Source: Moritella dasanensis ArB 0140
GTDB taxonomy: Bacteria > Pseudomonadota > Gammaproteobacteria > Enterobacterales > Moritellaceae
Assembly: GCF_000276805.1 (NCBI RefSeq)
Contig: NZ_AKXQ01000024.1
Location: 16,510-80,509 of the forward strand
Direction: 5' to 3'
Length of the DNA: 64,000 nt
Shown here: positions 54,246 through 63,905 of the stretch, piece after piece
How positions within the stretch are numbered: position 1 is the first letter of the stretch
Layout of the letters: each line of letters opens with the position of its first letter
Position numbers and translations under genes: made by a program
The notes under the pieces: model-generated
Seen by the model: the letters and a program-made list of their open reading frames with translations, nothing else
What the model was told of the DNA's origin: nothing
The model's database searches: none

Positions 54246-54785
54246 CTAACTGCTTTCCTTTATCGCTTGCTGCATCGCCAGCCATTTCTCAACGACGGGG
54301 TGCAGGATTTTATCATCGCTACTATCAATAACTGAACCATGAAGTTCAGAGTCTGCCGTTAATAATGACAGAGGCGCGACAGCCTTGCCTGATTTCAAGT
54401 TGATCTCTTTCACCAAGCCAATCGCCACCAATTTTTTACCACAAAAGAATTGGTGTTGATAATAGAAATATTTCTCATCCCAACTTAATATTTCCGTGGT
54501 CATGGTAAACGCTTGAAACGGACGAATAGGTTTTAAATAAATAAAATCTTGCGCCGCGATCATGCGTAAACCATAACGACCAGACAGTGCCAATCGAGAG
54601 CTGTGCCAAATACCAAAACGGCCTAACTCCATGAAACTAAATACCCGATAATTAGGTAAGTGATCACGCCAACCTAGATCATGTAACCAAACTCGAAATC
54701 GATCACTGCGTTTATCAACCAGCGCCACCGCATCCTGCTTACGGGCACTAAAGATAATGATCAACATTCTAAAAAATAAATTCAT
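54246..54785 (-). CDS. THEM6-like acyl-CoA thioesterase family protein
   Basis: A 179-residue hotdog-fold protein. RVWLHDLGWRDHLPNYRVFSFMELGRFGIWHSSRL corresponds to the 4HBT_2/THEM6-like start (YxxNxxVFxxMxxxRyxxw). AAQDFIYLKPIRPFQAFTMTTEILSWDEKYFYYQHQFFCGKKLVAIGLVKE contains the central helix and strands. It opens with a hydrophobic stretch (MNLFFRMLIIIF) that could anchor it to the membrane. The likely substrate is an acyl-CoA, unspecified. The gene stands alone, with a terminator after it. Confidence 0.82.
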   Translation of the reverse strand: MNLFFRMLIIIFSARKQDAVALVDKRSDRFRVWLHDLGWRDHLPNYRVFSFMELGRFGIWHSSRLALSGRYGLRMIAAQDFIYLKPIRPFQAFTMTTEILSWDEKYFYYQHQFFCGKKLVAIGLVKEINLKSGKAVAPLSLLTADSELHGSVIDSSDDKILHPVVEKWLAMQQAIKESS

Positions 54786-54910
54786 GTTACTCCCTTACAT
54801 AAAATAAATTGAACTAACATACTGACTTAAAGCTATAAAATGTAAAGTGCATAGATATAAATATAAAATAATGTAGCCATTAAATAACATTAACATGGCA
54901 TTTATTCTAG

Positions 54911-55525
54911 CTAGGCTAAAGTCATCGAGATGCCGAGTACAATAAACAATACCCCACAGCACTGATTAAAACCCTGCCCATTTTTCATTAGCTTAGGTCG
55001 AATACTGTGAGCAACACAGGCGATGCCATATTCAGCCAAAAATTCAACACAAACAAAGGTCACCGCAATAACAATAAACTGTGGTAATAACGCAACACTA
55101 GGATCAATAAACTGCGCAAGGAATGCGGTAAAAAACAGTAATACTTTCGGGTTTGATAATGCTGCAAAAAAGCCTTGTCTAAACAAAGTAGCAGGACTAT
55201 ATAATTGGCTTTCAGCCAGTTCCGTCAACTCCAACGCTGGGGCATACCATAGCTTAAAGCCAAGCCAGACGAGATACCCGGCACCAACCCACTGCAGTAC
55301 AGTCATCGCATCAGGCTGCGCTTGTAATACCGCGCCTAACCCAAACATCGCGATGGCAATTAAGATCAAGAATCCAAACACACCGCCACATATCGTAAAC
55401 AATGTACGTCGATGTCCATAGCGTGCGCCATGACTCAATGCCAATAATGAATTCGGCCCAGGCACGACTGCCAACCCCATCGCTGCGACTAAAAAAACTA
55501 ACCAAAGATTAAACGCCATCATCAT
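54911..55525 (-). CDS. LysE/RhtB-family exporter, divergent from its likely regulator
   Basis: A 204-residue membrane exporter. LVFLVAAMGLAVVPGPNSLLALSHGARYGHRRTL carries the PGPN motif, and GAGYLVWLGFKLW and QGFFAALSNPKVLLFFTAFLAQFIDP follow in the usual order. The start has three ATG codons in tandem (55525, 55522, 55519). It is divergent from a GlxA-type AraC regulator across about 150 bp, a common pairing in which the regulator controls the exporter. The substrate is probably an amino acid. Confidence 0.9.
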   Translation of the reverse strand: MMMAFNLWLVFLVAAMGLAVVPGPNSLLALSHGARYGHRRTLFTICGGVFGFLILIAIAMFGLGAVLQAQPDAMTVLQWVGAGYLVWLGFKLWYAPALELTELAESQLYSPATLFRQGFFAALSNPKVLLFFTAFLAQFIDPSVALLPQFIVIAVTFVCVEFLAEYGIACVAHSIRPKLMKNGQGFNQCCGVLFIVLGISMTLA

Positions 55526-55676
55526 GTTCCATTAATAAGTGTATAAAAGTACCCTGAGTATAAATTCAGAAAATAAAAACAAATGGTATAATATGGACGT
55601 TTAATAGTACTATTTGGACAATCGTCAATTGACATACAGTTAATGAGCAGCTAAATAAACAGAGAGGCAGCTATCA

Positions 55677-56657
55677 ATGGATACCACCATCAATTCAGCA
55701 GAGGTACGCTTTCTACTCCTTCCCCTACCCGAATTTAATATGCTACCGTTTGGTGGATTCTTAGATAAACTGCGTTTTTCAGCAGATGATGCAGACCATA
55801 GCCAACAGCGGCATTGCGCATGGCAAGTTGTCGGTCTAGACAAGGGCCACGTTGTGTCTAGCAGTGGTATTCCGATTGCGATATCAGCAACACCTGCAGA
55901 CATCAACTTGTGCCAGTATGAATATCTGGTTATTTTTGGTTGCCGCACCGCACGTCAAGCTCAGCAACAAGCACAACATTATGGTGCACTTTTAAAACAA
56001 GCCGCAGCACAAGGGCTCACTTTAATTAGCATTGATAATGCGTGCTTTACGTTAGCGGAGTTAGGATTATTAAATGATCATAAAGTCACCGTTCACTGGC
56101 GTCACATCACTGAATTCAGTCATGCTTATCCGCGCTTAGAGATCGCCAGCGAACAGTTATACTGTATTGATAATAAGCGCATCAGCTGCTCGGGCGGAAG
56201 TGCGGCTATAGACTTGGCCGTAGCGATACTCAGTCGCCATCTTGGCCAAACCTGGGCTGTAAAAGGATTGGCTGATATGCTCGTTGATGAAAACCGCAGT
56301 CAATTACATCAATTAAAATCACACCAACAAACAGTGCATCACGATCGCCACCTTGGTCGTACCATTACTTTGATGCAAGAACTCATGGCCAGTGATACTT
56401 CAATAGAACAGCTAGCCGCGCTAACAGGGCTAAGCCGCCGACAATTAGATAGACACTTTCAGCAACATTTAAAGTTATCTGCGTATCAATATTGGCGCGA
56501 AATACGGTTACAACATTTGCATTGGCGTTTACTCAATTCCGACCATTGTTTAGCAAACCTCGCCGATGAAGTGGGTTTTCAAGATAGTAGTTATTTGTGC
56601 AAAGTGTTTCGACAACGATTCAACCTATCGCCTGGTCAGTTACGCCGCCAAGGATAA
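55677..56657 (+). CDS. GlxA-type AraC-family regulator
   Basis: A 326-residue transcription regulator with an N-terminal DJ-1/PfpI-like amidotransferase fold (about 10-190; LLLPLPEFNMLPFGGFLDKLRFS, ISIDNACFTLAELGLL and SGGSAAIDLAVAILSRHLGQ). A C-terminal AraC double helix-turn-helix follows (about 230-320; IEQLAALTGLSRRQLDRHFQQHL, LADEVGFQDSSYLCKVFRQRFNLSPGQLR). The family often controls amino acid or amine metabolism, e.g. GlxA/GbdR-like regulators of betaine or arginine. The nucleophile elbow has Cys in ISIDNACFTLA. It is divergent from the LysE gene. Confidence 0.92.
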   Translation: MDTTINSAEVRFLLLPLPEFNMLPFGGFLDKLRFSADDADHSQQRHCAWQVVGLDKGHVVSSSGIPIAISATPADINLCQYEYLVIFGCRTARQAQQQAQHYGALLKQAAAQGLTLISIDNACFTLAELGLLNDHKVTVHWRHITEFSHAYPRLEIASEQLYCIDNKRISCSGGSAAIDLAVAILSRHLGQTWAVKGLADMLVDENRSQLHQLKSHQQTVHHDRHLGRTITLMQELMASDTSIEQLAALTGLSRRQLDRHFQQHLKLSAYQYWREIRLQHLHWRLLNSDHCLANLADEVGFQDSSYLCKVFRQRFNLSPGQLRRQG

Positions 56658-56826
56658 GATGAAGTAAATACGCAATTAATCGCTTATTACCTATACGAAT
56701 ACAGGTACTTCACCAATAGTCTTTAAAATTATACCCTTAGAGGTAGCATAAATGGCTTAGGCATATTGCAATAAATAATCAAAAAAGGCATATTGAAAAC
56801 TCTTTAACTATAATAGCTCATTAAAA

Positions 56827-59562
56827 ATGCAGTCTTTTGAATCAAATAAACGGATTTATATTTCAATTTCGATCTATGTTTTATCGATTATTAGCTTGGC
56901 TGCTTATAGCTATTTTCAAGAAAGAAATCATATATATACAGCACTTGATTTAAAATTGAAGACTGCGGCGCTAACCATATCCTCATTATTACCCCCTCAT
57001 TTTCATCAACAGGATATGAGCTATAATAACAATTCAGCACAACTCAATTTAAGCAACAGAGATGCGTTAACGAGATACGCAGAAAATGCCAACATTAGCA
57101 ATTTGTATACCCTCATAATCCGTAATAACCAGATCCTGTTTACGTCGTCGAGTACCACGCCGATTAATAACGGTGACTTTGACAACAGCAATACCGACTT
57201 CTTAACCGTCTATGATGATACCGACCGCAACCTCTACGCTATGTTTTCAGACCCACAGCCACATTTACTCGAATATCAAGATAAATGGGGACGCTTTCGT
57301 AGTATCTTCATCCCGCTGTATGCTGCCGATGGCAGCCTTTATATTGCAGCAGCAGATATCACCATTGATTCCGTAGCCGTTCAATTAAATCAAAATTTCA
57401 ATAAGACCATGCTTATATCCGCGATTTTCATGCTCACAGTGTTTTTGTTGTTTCTGATGCAAACCATCAGCTATCGTCAACAAGTAAAAAAACTCCGCTA
57501 CAAAATTGCCCTACGAAGCAATGAACTGGTGCAAAGTGAAGCTAAATTAAACTCTATTTTTGAACATTCGCCAGTGGGTATTTTTCATTATAATAAACAA
57601 GGGATATTGCTTAAAACCAATCGCCATTTTGAAAATATTATCGGTGCCAATAAAAATGGTTTGATTGGTTTTAATATGTTGAAAAAGGTGCAAAACACAG
57701 GCCTTTCAAACGCAATTAAATCATCACTAAAAGGTCAGATGAGTACCTATGAAGGTGAGTACATTTCGGTATCACACCGTAAGAAATCTTATTTAGAAGT
57801 CGATTTAGTGCCACTCTATTCCAGCTCAGGCGAAATAGACGGGGGGGTTGGTGTATGTGACGATATAACTATTCAACAGCAGAATACGGCAAATTTAAAA
57901 AAACTATCACGTGTTGTCGAATGTAGTTTAGACGGTATTATGATCACCGACACCAAAGGTATCATTGAATACGTGAACCCTCAATTCACGCAGATAACAG
58001 GTTATTCCGCACCCGAATCTATTGGAAATAAAGCCAATTTTTTCCGCTCAAATACCACCAGTAATAACACCTACAATAAACTCTGGAGTCGTATTTCAAA
58101 AGGTGAAGAGTGGGCAGGTGAAGTACAAAACAAACGCCAAAATGGTGAGTTATATTGGGCTAAAGTCACCATAATACCAATGACAAATGGCAGTGACGAA
58201 ATAACGCATTTCATCGGAATTCAAGTTGATATTACCAAATCGAGAATCATTTCTAAACAGATCACCTATCAAGCAAAACACGATATGTTAACAGGTCTAA
58301 TCAATCGTTATGAGTTTGAGCATCAACTTAGCGATGCAGTATGCAGCGCCCAAGGTAGCCGACTTACTCACGTATTATGCTTCTTAGACTTAGACCAATT
58401 TAAAATAATTAATGATACTTGTGGTCATGCCGCGGGTGACGAATTATTACGCCAAATCGCAGGGTTAATCGGTGATAACCTAAAACCAAACGATACGTTA
58501 GCGCGATTAGGTGGCGACGAATTTGCCATATTAATACGCAACAGTCAGCTTACAGAAGCGGTAGTTATCGCCAATGAAATATTAGAAAAAGTTAAAAAAT
58601 TCCAATTCATCTGGAAAAAAAGTTGTTTTAGTGTGGGTGTCAGTATTGGTGTTGCAGAAATTTGTAATACCTCGGGGAATACCAGTGAAGTATTGATTCA
58701 TGCCGATCTCGCGTGTTATGCCGCCAAGGATTTAGGCCGAAACAGGGTACACACCTATCATGATAATGATGAATTGCTAGCGACTCGAGATGGGGAGTTT
58801 CGTTGGGTAAATGAAATAAAAGAAGCCCTCCATGAAGACCGGTTTGAACTCTACGCTCAGCCTATCGTCGCATTGCAGGAGCCTGGTCATAAGCCTGTTT
58901 TTGAAGTGTTACTGCGTATGTTAGATAAAAATGGCGAGCTGATCGCCCCTGGTGTATTCTTGCCAATCGCTGAGCGCTATAACTTATCTCAACCGATAGA
59001 TCGTTGGGTAGTGGATCGCACATTACTGTGGATGAAGACACATAGTCAACAACTCAATATATTCGATCATATTAGTATTAACTTATCGGGCGCTTCACTG
59101 GGTGACGACGATTTACTGCAGCATATCATGACGAATATAACCCAAGCCAAAGTCCCCCCCCAACAGATCATGTTTGAAATAACCGAGACGGCGGCGATAA
59201 GTAATCTTGCCAGTGCGACAGTGTTTATTAATACCTTGAGTGCTTTTGGTTGCCAATTTGCGTTAGATGACTTTGGTAGTGGCTTATCTTCATTTGCTTA
59301 TCTCAAGAATCTTCCGGTCAATATCCTTAAAATTGATGGCATCTTTATTAAAGATATCTTAACTAACCCTATTGATGCCGCGATGGTAAAATCAATTAAC
59401 GAGATTGGTCACTTGATGGAATTAAAAACCATTGCTGAATTCGTTGAAAACGATGCCATCAAACAAAAAGTTGAAGCGATTGGTATCGATTTTGCGCAGG
59501 GTTATGGCATAGGAAAACCGCAGCCAATAGACAATATGCTCAAATTAACCCTAGCATCATAA
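56827..59562 (+). CDS. Membrane sensor PAS-PAS-GGDEF-EAL protein
   Basis: A 911-residue cyclic-di-GMP protein. TM1 is ~12-30, a periplasmic sensor ~34-192 and TM2 ~195-215. PAS1 is ~237-350 and PAS2 ~360-472. The GGDEF domain (~480-645) has an intact LARLGGDEFAIL (562-566) but KPND in place of the RxxD inhibition site. The EAL domain (~660-908) has FEVLLR (EVL variant), SINLSG, FEITETAAI, DDFGSGLSS, KIDG and EFVEN, so catalytic residues appear intact. Both synthesis and hydrolysis are possible. The ATG lacks a strong ribosome site. No partner gene is adjacent. Confidence 0.94.
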   Translation: MQSFESNKRIYISISIYVLSIISLAAYSYFQERNHIYTALDLKLKTAALTISSLLPPHFHQQDMSYNNNSAQLNLSNRDALTRYAENANISNLYTLIIRNNQILFTSSSTTPINNGDFDNSNTDFLTVYDDTDRNLYAMFSDPQPHLLEYQDKWGRFRSIFIPLYAADGSLYIAAADITIDSVAVQLNQNFNKTMLISAIFMLTVFLLFLMQTISYRQQVKKLRYKIALRSNELVQSEAKLNSIFEHSPVGIFHYNKQGILLKTNRHFENIIGANKNGLIGFNMLKKVQNTGLSNAIKSSLKGQMSTYEGEYISVSHRKKSYLEVDLVPLYSSSGEIDGGVGVCDDITIQQQNTANLKKLSRVVECSLDGIMITDTKGIIEYVNPQFTQITGYSAPESIGNKANFFRSNTTSNNTYNKLWSRISKGEEWAGEVQNKRQNGELYWAKVTIIPMTNGSDEITHFIGIQVDITKSRIISKQITYQAKHDMLTGLINRYEFEHQLSDAVCSAQGSRLTHVLCFLDLDQFKIINDTCGHAAGDELLRQIAGLIGDNLKPNDTLARLGGDEFAILIRNSQLTEAVVIANEILEKVKKFQFIWKKSCFSVGVSIGVAEICNTSGNTSEVLIHADLACYAAKDLGRNRVHTYHDNDELLATRDGEFRWVNEIKEALHEDRFELYAQPIVALQEPGHKPVFEVLLRMLDKNGELIAPGVFLPIAERYNLSQPIDRWVVDRTLLWMKTHSQQLNIFDHISINLSGASLGDDDLLQHIMTNITQAKVPPQQIMFEITETAAISNLASATVFINTLSAFGCQFALDDFGSGLSSFAYLKNLPVNILKIDGIFIKDILTNPIDAAMVKSINEIGHLMELKTIAEFVENDAIKQKVEAIGIDFAQGYGIGKPQPIDNMLKLTLAS

Positions 59563-60087
59563 TATGATTAATCACTCAAGATTATAAATGCATTATGTTA
59601 CACGTTGTTTTATGCATTATTGCAGGGTGTCGCTAAAAATACATTATCAAATGCTTACTCATTGCTGTGATAGCCTAAGCATTCCTTCCTTATGACCTCG
59701 CTATATTCCCGTATCTGATCTTATTTAGCTATGTATTTAGTTACGTATTTAGTTATGTATTTAGTTATGCCATTACGATGCATTGATTAATTCATCATCA
59801 ACTTTTGTTGAGCGAACGGACTGATAACAAGTGCTAGATCACACTATTTAATGACCAAGTCAACAACTTCAGCTATTGGCTCAAATATATTTGACAGATT
59901 AAACTATATTTTATAAATTGCAGTCTGAAAGAAGATATATAGTACTAAATAGGTACCTAGATAGGTATCAAAATAGAGATGCGCATTATCCATTTATCAT
60001 GTGTATTTGTTCACTTTACAGTGAAGCACGGAAGAATTATGACTATAGCTCTTTGTAGGTTTATACCTCTTATAGGAGATATCCATA
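59563..60087. other. Long upstream region of sdaC with a 12-bp tandem repeat
   Basis: About 525 bases. A tandem array (four copies of TATTTAGYTAYG) lies at 59722-59769. I found no clean CRP-like site; GTGCTAGATCAC at 59831-59842 has the wrong spacing. The promoter should lie in 59850-60060. Confidence 0.5.
59722..59769. repeat. Four tandem copies of a 12-mer (TATTTAGTTATG type)
   Basis: TATTTAGCTATG, TATTTAGTTACG, TATTTAGTTATG and TATTTAGTTATG lie end to end. Copy differences show an older array with local slippage. Confidence 0.92.
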
Positions 60088-61386
60088 ATGGATACGTTAA
60101 CAGCAAACATTTCGACTTCAGCTACAGCTACAACAAAAAAAACCAGTTCAACATGGTCTAAAAGTGACATCGTTTGGGTACTTGGCCTATATGGCACAGC
60201 CGTTGGTGCTGGTACTTTATTCCTACCAATCACTGCAGGTGTAGCCGGTCTTATTCCGTTATTGATAATGACCGTATTAGCATTACCGATGACTTTCTTT
60301 GCTCACCGTGCCATGACTCGCTTTGTATTATCAAGCTCGAAGCCTGGTGCCGATATTACAGAAGTAGTTGAAGAACATTTTGGTGTGGGCATGGGTAAAC
60401 TAATCACCCTACTATATTTCTTTGCTATCTATCCAATTTTACTTGTTTATAGTGTAGCGCTAACAAATACAGTCCAAGATTTCATGTTAAATCAACTGCA
60501 CATTCAACCACCACCACGTGCTATTTTAGCGCTTGTCCTTATCCTTGCCTTAATTGCAATTGTACGCCTTGGTGAACAACTCATCATCAAAGCAATGAGT
60601 GTTTTAGTTTTTCCATTCGTAGCCGTATTATTAATGCTAGCGTTCTACCTCGTTCCTTATTGGAATGGCGCAATCTTCGAACAAGTCATGCCTGCAGAAG
60701 GTGGCATGGGTACCGTAATGATGGCTGTCTGGTTGATCATACCTGTGATGGTGTTCTCGTTTAACCACTCACCTGTTATCTCGTCATTTGCAGTGGCAAA
60801 AAGAAATGAATACGGTGATGATGCCGAGAAGAAATGTTCACGTATTTTATTGTGTGCACACATAATGATGGTAGCAACAGTGATGTTTTTCGTATTCAGC
60901 TGTGTATTAAGTCTATCACCGGCGAACCTTGTTGAAGCTAAAGAGATGAACATATCTATTTTGACTTATTTAGCGAATCACTTTGATACACCAGTCATCG
61001 CTTATGCGGCACCCGTTGTAGCAATCATTGCTATCACAAAATCATTCTTAGGTCATTACATCGGTGCAAGTGAAGGTCTTAATGGTCTAGTTGTAAAAGC
61101 GGCACGTAGTAAAGGTAAAGAAGTCAGTAAAAAAACATTAAACAACTTCACTACTATCTTTATGCTTGTGACTGCATGGGCAGTGGCAACGATTAACCCT
61201 AACATCTTACATATGATTGAAAGCTTAGGCGGCCCAATCATTGCGTTACTGCTATTCATTATGCCAATGTATGCAATCCATAAAGTACCAGCAATGCAGA
61301 AGTACTCTGGTGCACTAAGTAATATATTCATTACTCTTATTGGTCTAATTTCAATTACCGCTATTTTTTATTCACTCGTGCAATAA
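60088..61386 (+). CDS. sdaC: Serine transporter SdaC (paralogue 2, closest to E. coli SdaC)
   Basis: An inner-membrane L-serine/proton symporter of the HAAAP family. It follows E. coli SdaC closely along its length: [110 protein letters not shown] and SKKTLNNFTTIFM. Length 432 against 429 in E. coli. GGAG lies 10-13 bases before the ATG. A serine deaminase gene, often next to sdaC, is not seen. It has a strong terminator and is monocistronic. The copy at 8236-9576 is a more distant paralogue. Confidence 0.92.
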   Translation: MDTLTANISTSATATTKKTSSTWSKSDIVWVLGLYGTAVGAGTLFLPITAGVAGLIPLLIMTVLALPMTFFAHRAMTRFVLSSSKPGADITEVVEEHFGVGMGKLITLLYFFAIYPILLVYSVALTNTVQDFMLNQLHIQPPPRAILALVLILALIAIVRLGEQLIIKAMSVLVFPFVAVLLMLAFYLVPYWNGAIFEQVMPAEGGMGTVMMAVWLIIPVMVFSFNHSPVISSFAVAKRNEYGDDAEKKCSRILLCAHIMMVATVMFFVFSCVLSLSPANLVEAKEMNISILTYLANHFDTPVIAYAAPVVAIIAITKSFLGHYIGASEGLNGLVVKAARSKGKEVSKKTLNNFTTIFMLVTAWAVATINPNILHMIESLGGPIIALLLFIMPMYAIHKVPAMQKYSGALSNIFITLIGLISITAIFYSLVQ

Positions 61387-61412
61387 CACAAAAAAGTAGT
61401 TTTAATAGATAC

Positions 61413-61442
61413 AAAAAAGACGAGAGCAATCTCGTCTTTTTT
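61413..61442. terminator. Bidirectional terminator after sdaC
   Basis: A 12-bp stem (AAAAAAGACGAG 61413-61424, CTCGTCTTTTTT 61431-61442) with a 6-base loop is followed by more T. It lies between convergent genes. Confidence 0.93.
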
Positions 61443-61464
61443 TATATCTAAATATCAGCAATCA

Positions 61465-62067
61465 CTATTCAAAGTATAGGCTAAATGACAGTTCTATATT
61501 GTCCCCGCTAATCGCTTTATCTTGATCTTTAATCCATACATAAGATAAACCCAGTGCCATAGCCTGATCGATAAAGTACTTACCGCCGAGGGTAAATGAC
61601 GTTGAATCAAGATAACCATAAGTATATTGGCTATCACTAAAACCATGATTCACATTAAAATCGGCTTCAAATTTCTCGTTAGATGACAGCTTTATACCGG
61701 CAATCACACTCGGATAAAAATTTGTTTCATCTGGTCGTCCAACGCCGTTCTCCGAAGACTTAATTCTGTTTTGAGTAAGGTTAGCACCAGCATAAAACTC
61801 AGTCATATGACCAAAATTTGTTGACGTCATTAAACCTGCGCCCAAAACTCTAGCTTTAGCTTTTACTGTCGGGCTAAGCGCTATATCACCGGTGTGATGA
61901 TAAAAACCGGTAATATAGAAATCTTCAGTAATAGCTCGTTCAACATTTAGCGCCCAATGCTCTGCTCGATAACTTACCTGCGCATTATTATGGTTAAATG
62001 GTTCAGCCATGAGTGTTGGCGCAACAATAAGTAACGGTATGCTTGCAAGCGTTGAAACTTTAAACAT
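61465..62067 (-). CDS. Predicted outer membrane beta-barrel protein (small, YfaZ/OmpW-like style)
   Basis: A 200-residue exported protein. Signal peptide MFKVSTLASIPLLIVAPTLMA. The mature part is made of amphipathic strands (WALNVERAITEDFYITGFYHHTG, VLGAGLMTS, EFYAGANLT, SFTLGGKYFIDQAMALGLSYVWIKD) and ends ELSFSLYFE. The terminal aromatic is the penultimate residue, slightly unusual for BAM substrates. It resembles small 8-stranded barrels such as YfaZ. AGGAAAAGGAAAA precedes the ATG. The function is unknown. Confidence 0.75.
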   Translation of the reverse strand: MFKVSTLASIPLLIVAPTLMAEPFNHNNAQVSYRAEHWALNVERAITEDFYITGFYHHTGDIALSPTVKAKARVLGAGLMTSTNFGHMTEFYAGANLTQNRIKSSENGVGRPDETNFYPSVIAGIKLSSNEKFEADFNVNHGFSDSQYTYGYLDSTSFTLGGKYFIDQAMALGLSYVWIKDQDKAISGDNIELSFSLYFE

Positions 62068-62231
62068 GTTTTTTCCTTTTCCTTTTCCTATAAAATTAAA
62101 CTTTAATTTACGTATTCTTTTTTACTAACGGTTTAGCTAAAGGTTTAGCGAAGCTTATAACTATATGAATCACTAGAAGTATATCGGCAAGCAGCCAAAA
62201 ACTATAAGCATTTTTATAGCTAAGATCTAAA

Positions 62232-62909
62232 TTAAGTCGCAAATAACAATGATTGTAACTGTGCTAATGAGGTAACTTGATAGCTAGGTTTTATACCATC
62301 AGGTAATGCTGAATTTTCGCTATTGAGCCAGCAAGTATCAAAACCGGCATTCATGCCACCTAAAATATCCGAATGGGGATTATCGCCAACCATCAATACT
62401 TGCTCACGTTGTATTTTGCCCATGTGGGTTAATGCGTATTCAAAGATACCAACATCGGGTTTAGCAATACCGACTTGCTCAGAGATAACCAGTGGTGCGA
62501 ACACATCTTTTAAGCCTGTTTTTTCTAAACGAACACGCTGTAATTCTGTAAAACCATTGGTAATAATACCCATGTTTACTTTACCTTTTAAGGCAAAAAT
62601 AAGCTCGTTGGCGCCCGGTAGCAAACAACAAATATCAGCCATCGCGGTCATAAATGCGCTGTTTAAAATGTGGGTTGTCACTTTTAACTTATCTGCCCAC
62701 GATTGAAAACGGCGGTTTTGTAATTGTGTCGCGGTAATTTTACCATCTTGATAATCTACCCATAAAGGTAAGTTAACCGTCTGATAATGGCCAAAATCAT
62801 CTCGATTAAAGTCAATATCAAACCGAGAGAACATTAACTGCAAACCTTTAAATGCATCAAAATGGAATAATGTTTCATCGGCATCAAATAAGATCCATTG
62901 GTATTTCAT
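62232..62909 (-). CDS. yjjG: Pyrimidine 5'-nucleotidase YjjG (HAD family)
   Basis: A 225-residue HAD phosphatase that dephosphorylates dUMP, dTMP and related nucleotides, including mutagenic analogues. HAD motif I is LFDADETLFHFDAF (nucleophile Asp9, acid/base Asp11), motif II is GIITNGFTELQ, motif III is the Lys in GIAKPDVGIFEYAL and motif IV is MVGDNPHSDILGGMNAG. The order and the length match YjjG (225). It stands alone, with GAGAG before the ATG. Confidence 0.95.
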   Translation of the reverse strand: MKYQWILFDADETLFHFDAFKGLQLMFSRFDIDFNRDDFGHYQTVNLPLWVDYQDGKITATQLQNRRFQSWADKLKVTTHILNSAFMTAMADICCLLPGANELIFALKGKVNMGIITNGFTELQRVRLEKTGLKDVFAPLVISEQVGIAKPDVGIFEYALTHMGKIQREQVLMVGDNPHSDILGGMNAGFDTCWLNSENSALPDGIKPSYQVTSLAQLQSLLFAT

Positions 62910-63276
62910 AATAAAACTCTCAGTGAAAACATCACGTTATCTTAATCATTAGGAGGGATATAATAGCGGAAAAGTGAGATGGAACTAAGCAATAACTAAA
63001 AATAAGTAACAATAAACAAAAATAAACTTGCTACAACAGAAACACGCTGTTATTATCAGCTCAGATTTATTTAATAACAATCCTCGAAATAAAAATCATC
63101 GATTAAGCCTTACCTAGAAAATTCCGTAAGCCAGATTAAAGAATCCAACATATAAAGCTAAATTATTGAACAACGAAATACAGCAAATGTTGCGTGCTGT
63201 AAACACTTCTTATTAAGTCAGCTATTTATACAAGAATAAAGATAGTGAGATTTCAGAATATTATCGTTATACGGTA
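62910..63276. other. Intergenic region between yjjG and a small exported protein
   Basis: About 370 AT-rich bases between divergent genes. No operator, RNA or repeat was recognised. Confidence 0.45.
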
Positions 63277-63504
63277 ATGAAGCTTATTACAAATTATGCG
63301 ATAGCGTTAAGCTACGCCTTTATAGTGAGTTTTATTATGACTATTATTTTTAATGGTACACAGATCCAAATTAAACAACCGGTACACTCGATTTCAGTTC
63401 ACAAAAACCGAGTAGCTTTTACAGATTCACAAGGTGAGAAAATAGCTCAACTTGCAACAGTAAAAGAACGCCGTAACTTTATTGATATGCTAGTTAATAG
63501 CTAA
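63277..63504 (+). CDS. Small membrane-anchored protein
   Basis: A 75-residue protein with one N-terminal hydrophobic helix (NYAIALSYAFIVSFIMTIIF, residues 6-25). A short beta-like tail outside the membrane follows (TQIQIKQPVHSISVHKNRVAFTDSQGEKIAQL), and the C-terminus is basic/hydrophobic (RRNFIDMLVNS). No strong ribosome site is seen before the ATG. The family is not recognised. It is followed by a CCCGATATT/AATATCGGG inverted repeat (63522-63557) without a T-run. Confidence 0.62.
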   Translation: MKLITNYAIALSYAFIVSFIMTIIFNGTQIQIKQPVHSISVHKNRVAFTDSQGEKIAQLATVKERRNFIDMLVNS

Positions 63505-63720
63505 TTACATCAATACCAATTCCCGATATTTTAACTAGATAAAGTTTTAATATCGGGGCATTATTCCCCTCCTCTGCATACACTCCTTCGTACTTAACTT
63601 CCGAAACATCATACTTATTCAACAATAGAATTAAACATCTACACGCGTTTATTGGCATTATTGTAAGTGTTAGATTGTGGATATTAAACTGGAAGGCGTC
63701 ATTGACAGGAATTTAAGACA

Positions 63721-63748
63721 AAAAAAAGTCAGGTTGTTAGCCTGACTT
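63721..63748 (-). terminator. Leftward rho-independent terminator
   Basis: AAGTCAGG (63726-63733) pairs with CCTGACTT (63741-63748). On the minus strand the stem is followed by a T-run (A-run at 63721-63727 in the plus strand). It should end a leftward gene whose coding part lies beyond the window's right edge. Confidence 0.75.
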
Positions 63749-63810
63749 ACATATATGGGAAAAGAAGGTCGACTGAAATATATACTTCTATCTTCGCAAT
63801 ACTTTTCTTA

Positions 63811-63855
63811 CTTACTTTACTTACTTTACTTACTTTACTTACTTTACTTACTTTC
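63811..63855. repeat. Tandem CTTACTTTA 9-mer array
   Basis: CTTACTTTA is repeated four times and a fifth copy ends in C. It forms a pyrimidine-rich strand asymmetry with the neighbouring tetramer array. Confidence 0.92.
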
Positions 63856-63871
63856 TTCACTTACTAACTTC

Positions 63872-63899
63872 CTTACTTACTTACTTACTTACTTACTTA
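63872..63899. repeat. Seven tandem CTTA tetramers
   Basis: A perfect (CTTA)7 microsatellite after a short degenerate stretch. Slippage is expected. Confidence 0.92.
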
Positions 63900-63905
63900 C
63901 ACTTA

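Noticed and set aside
59831..59842. CRP-like palindrome GTGCTAGATCAC before sdaC
   Set aside because: The half-site spacing is two bases too short for CRP.
63811..63899. Regularly spaced repeats that might suggest a CRISPR array
   Set aside because: The units are 4-9 bp tandem repeats with no unique spacers, and no cas gene is present.
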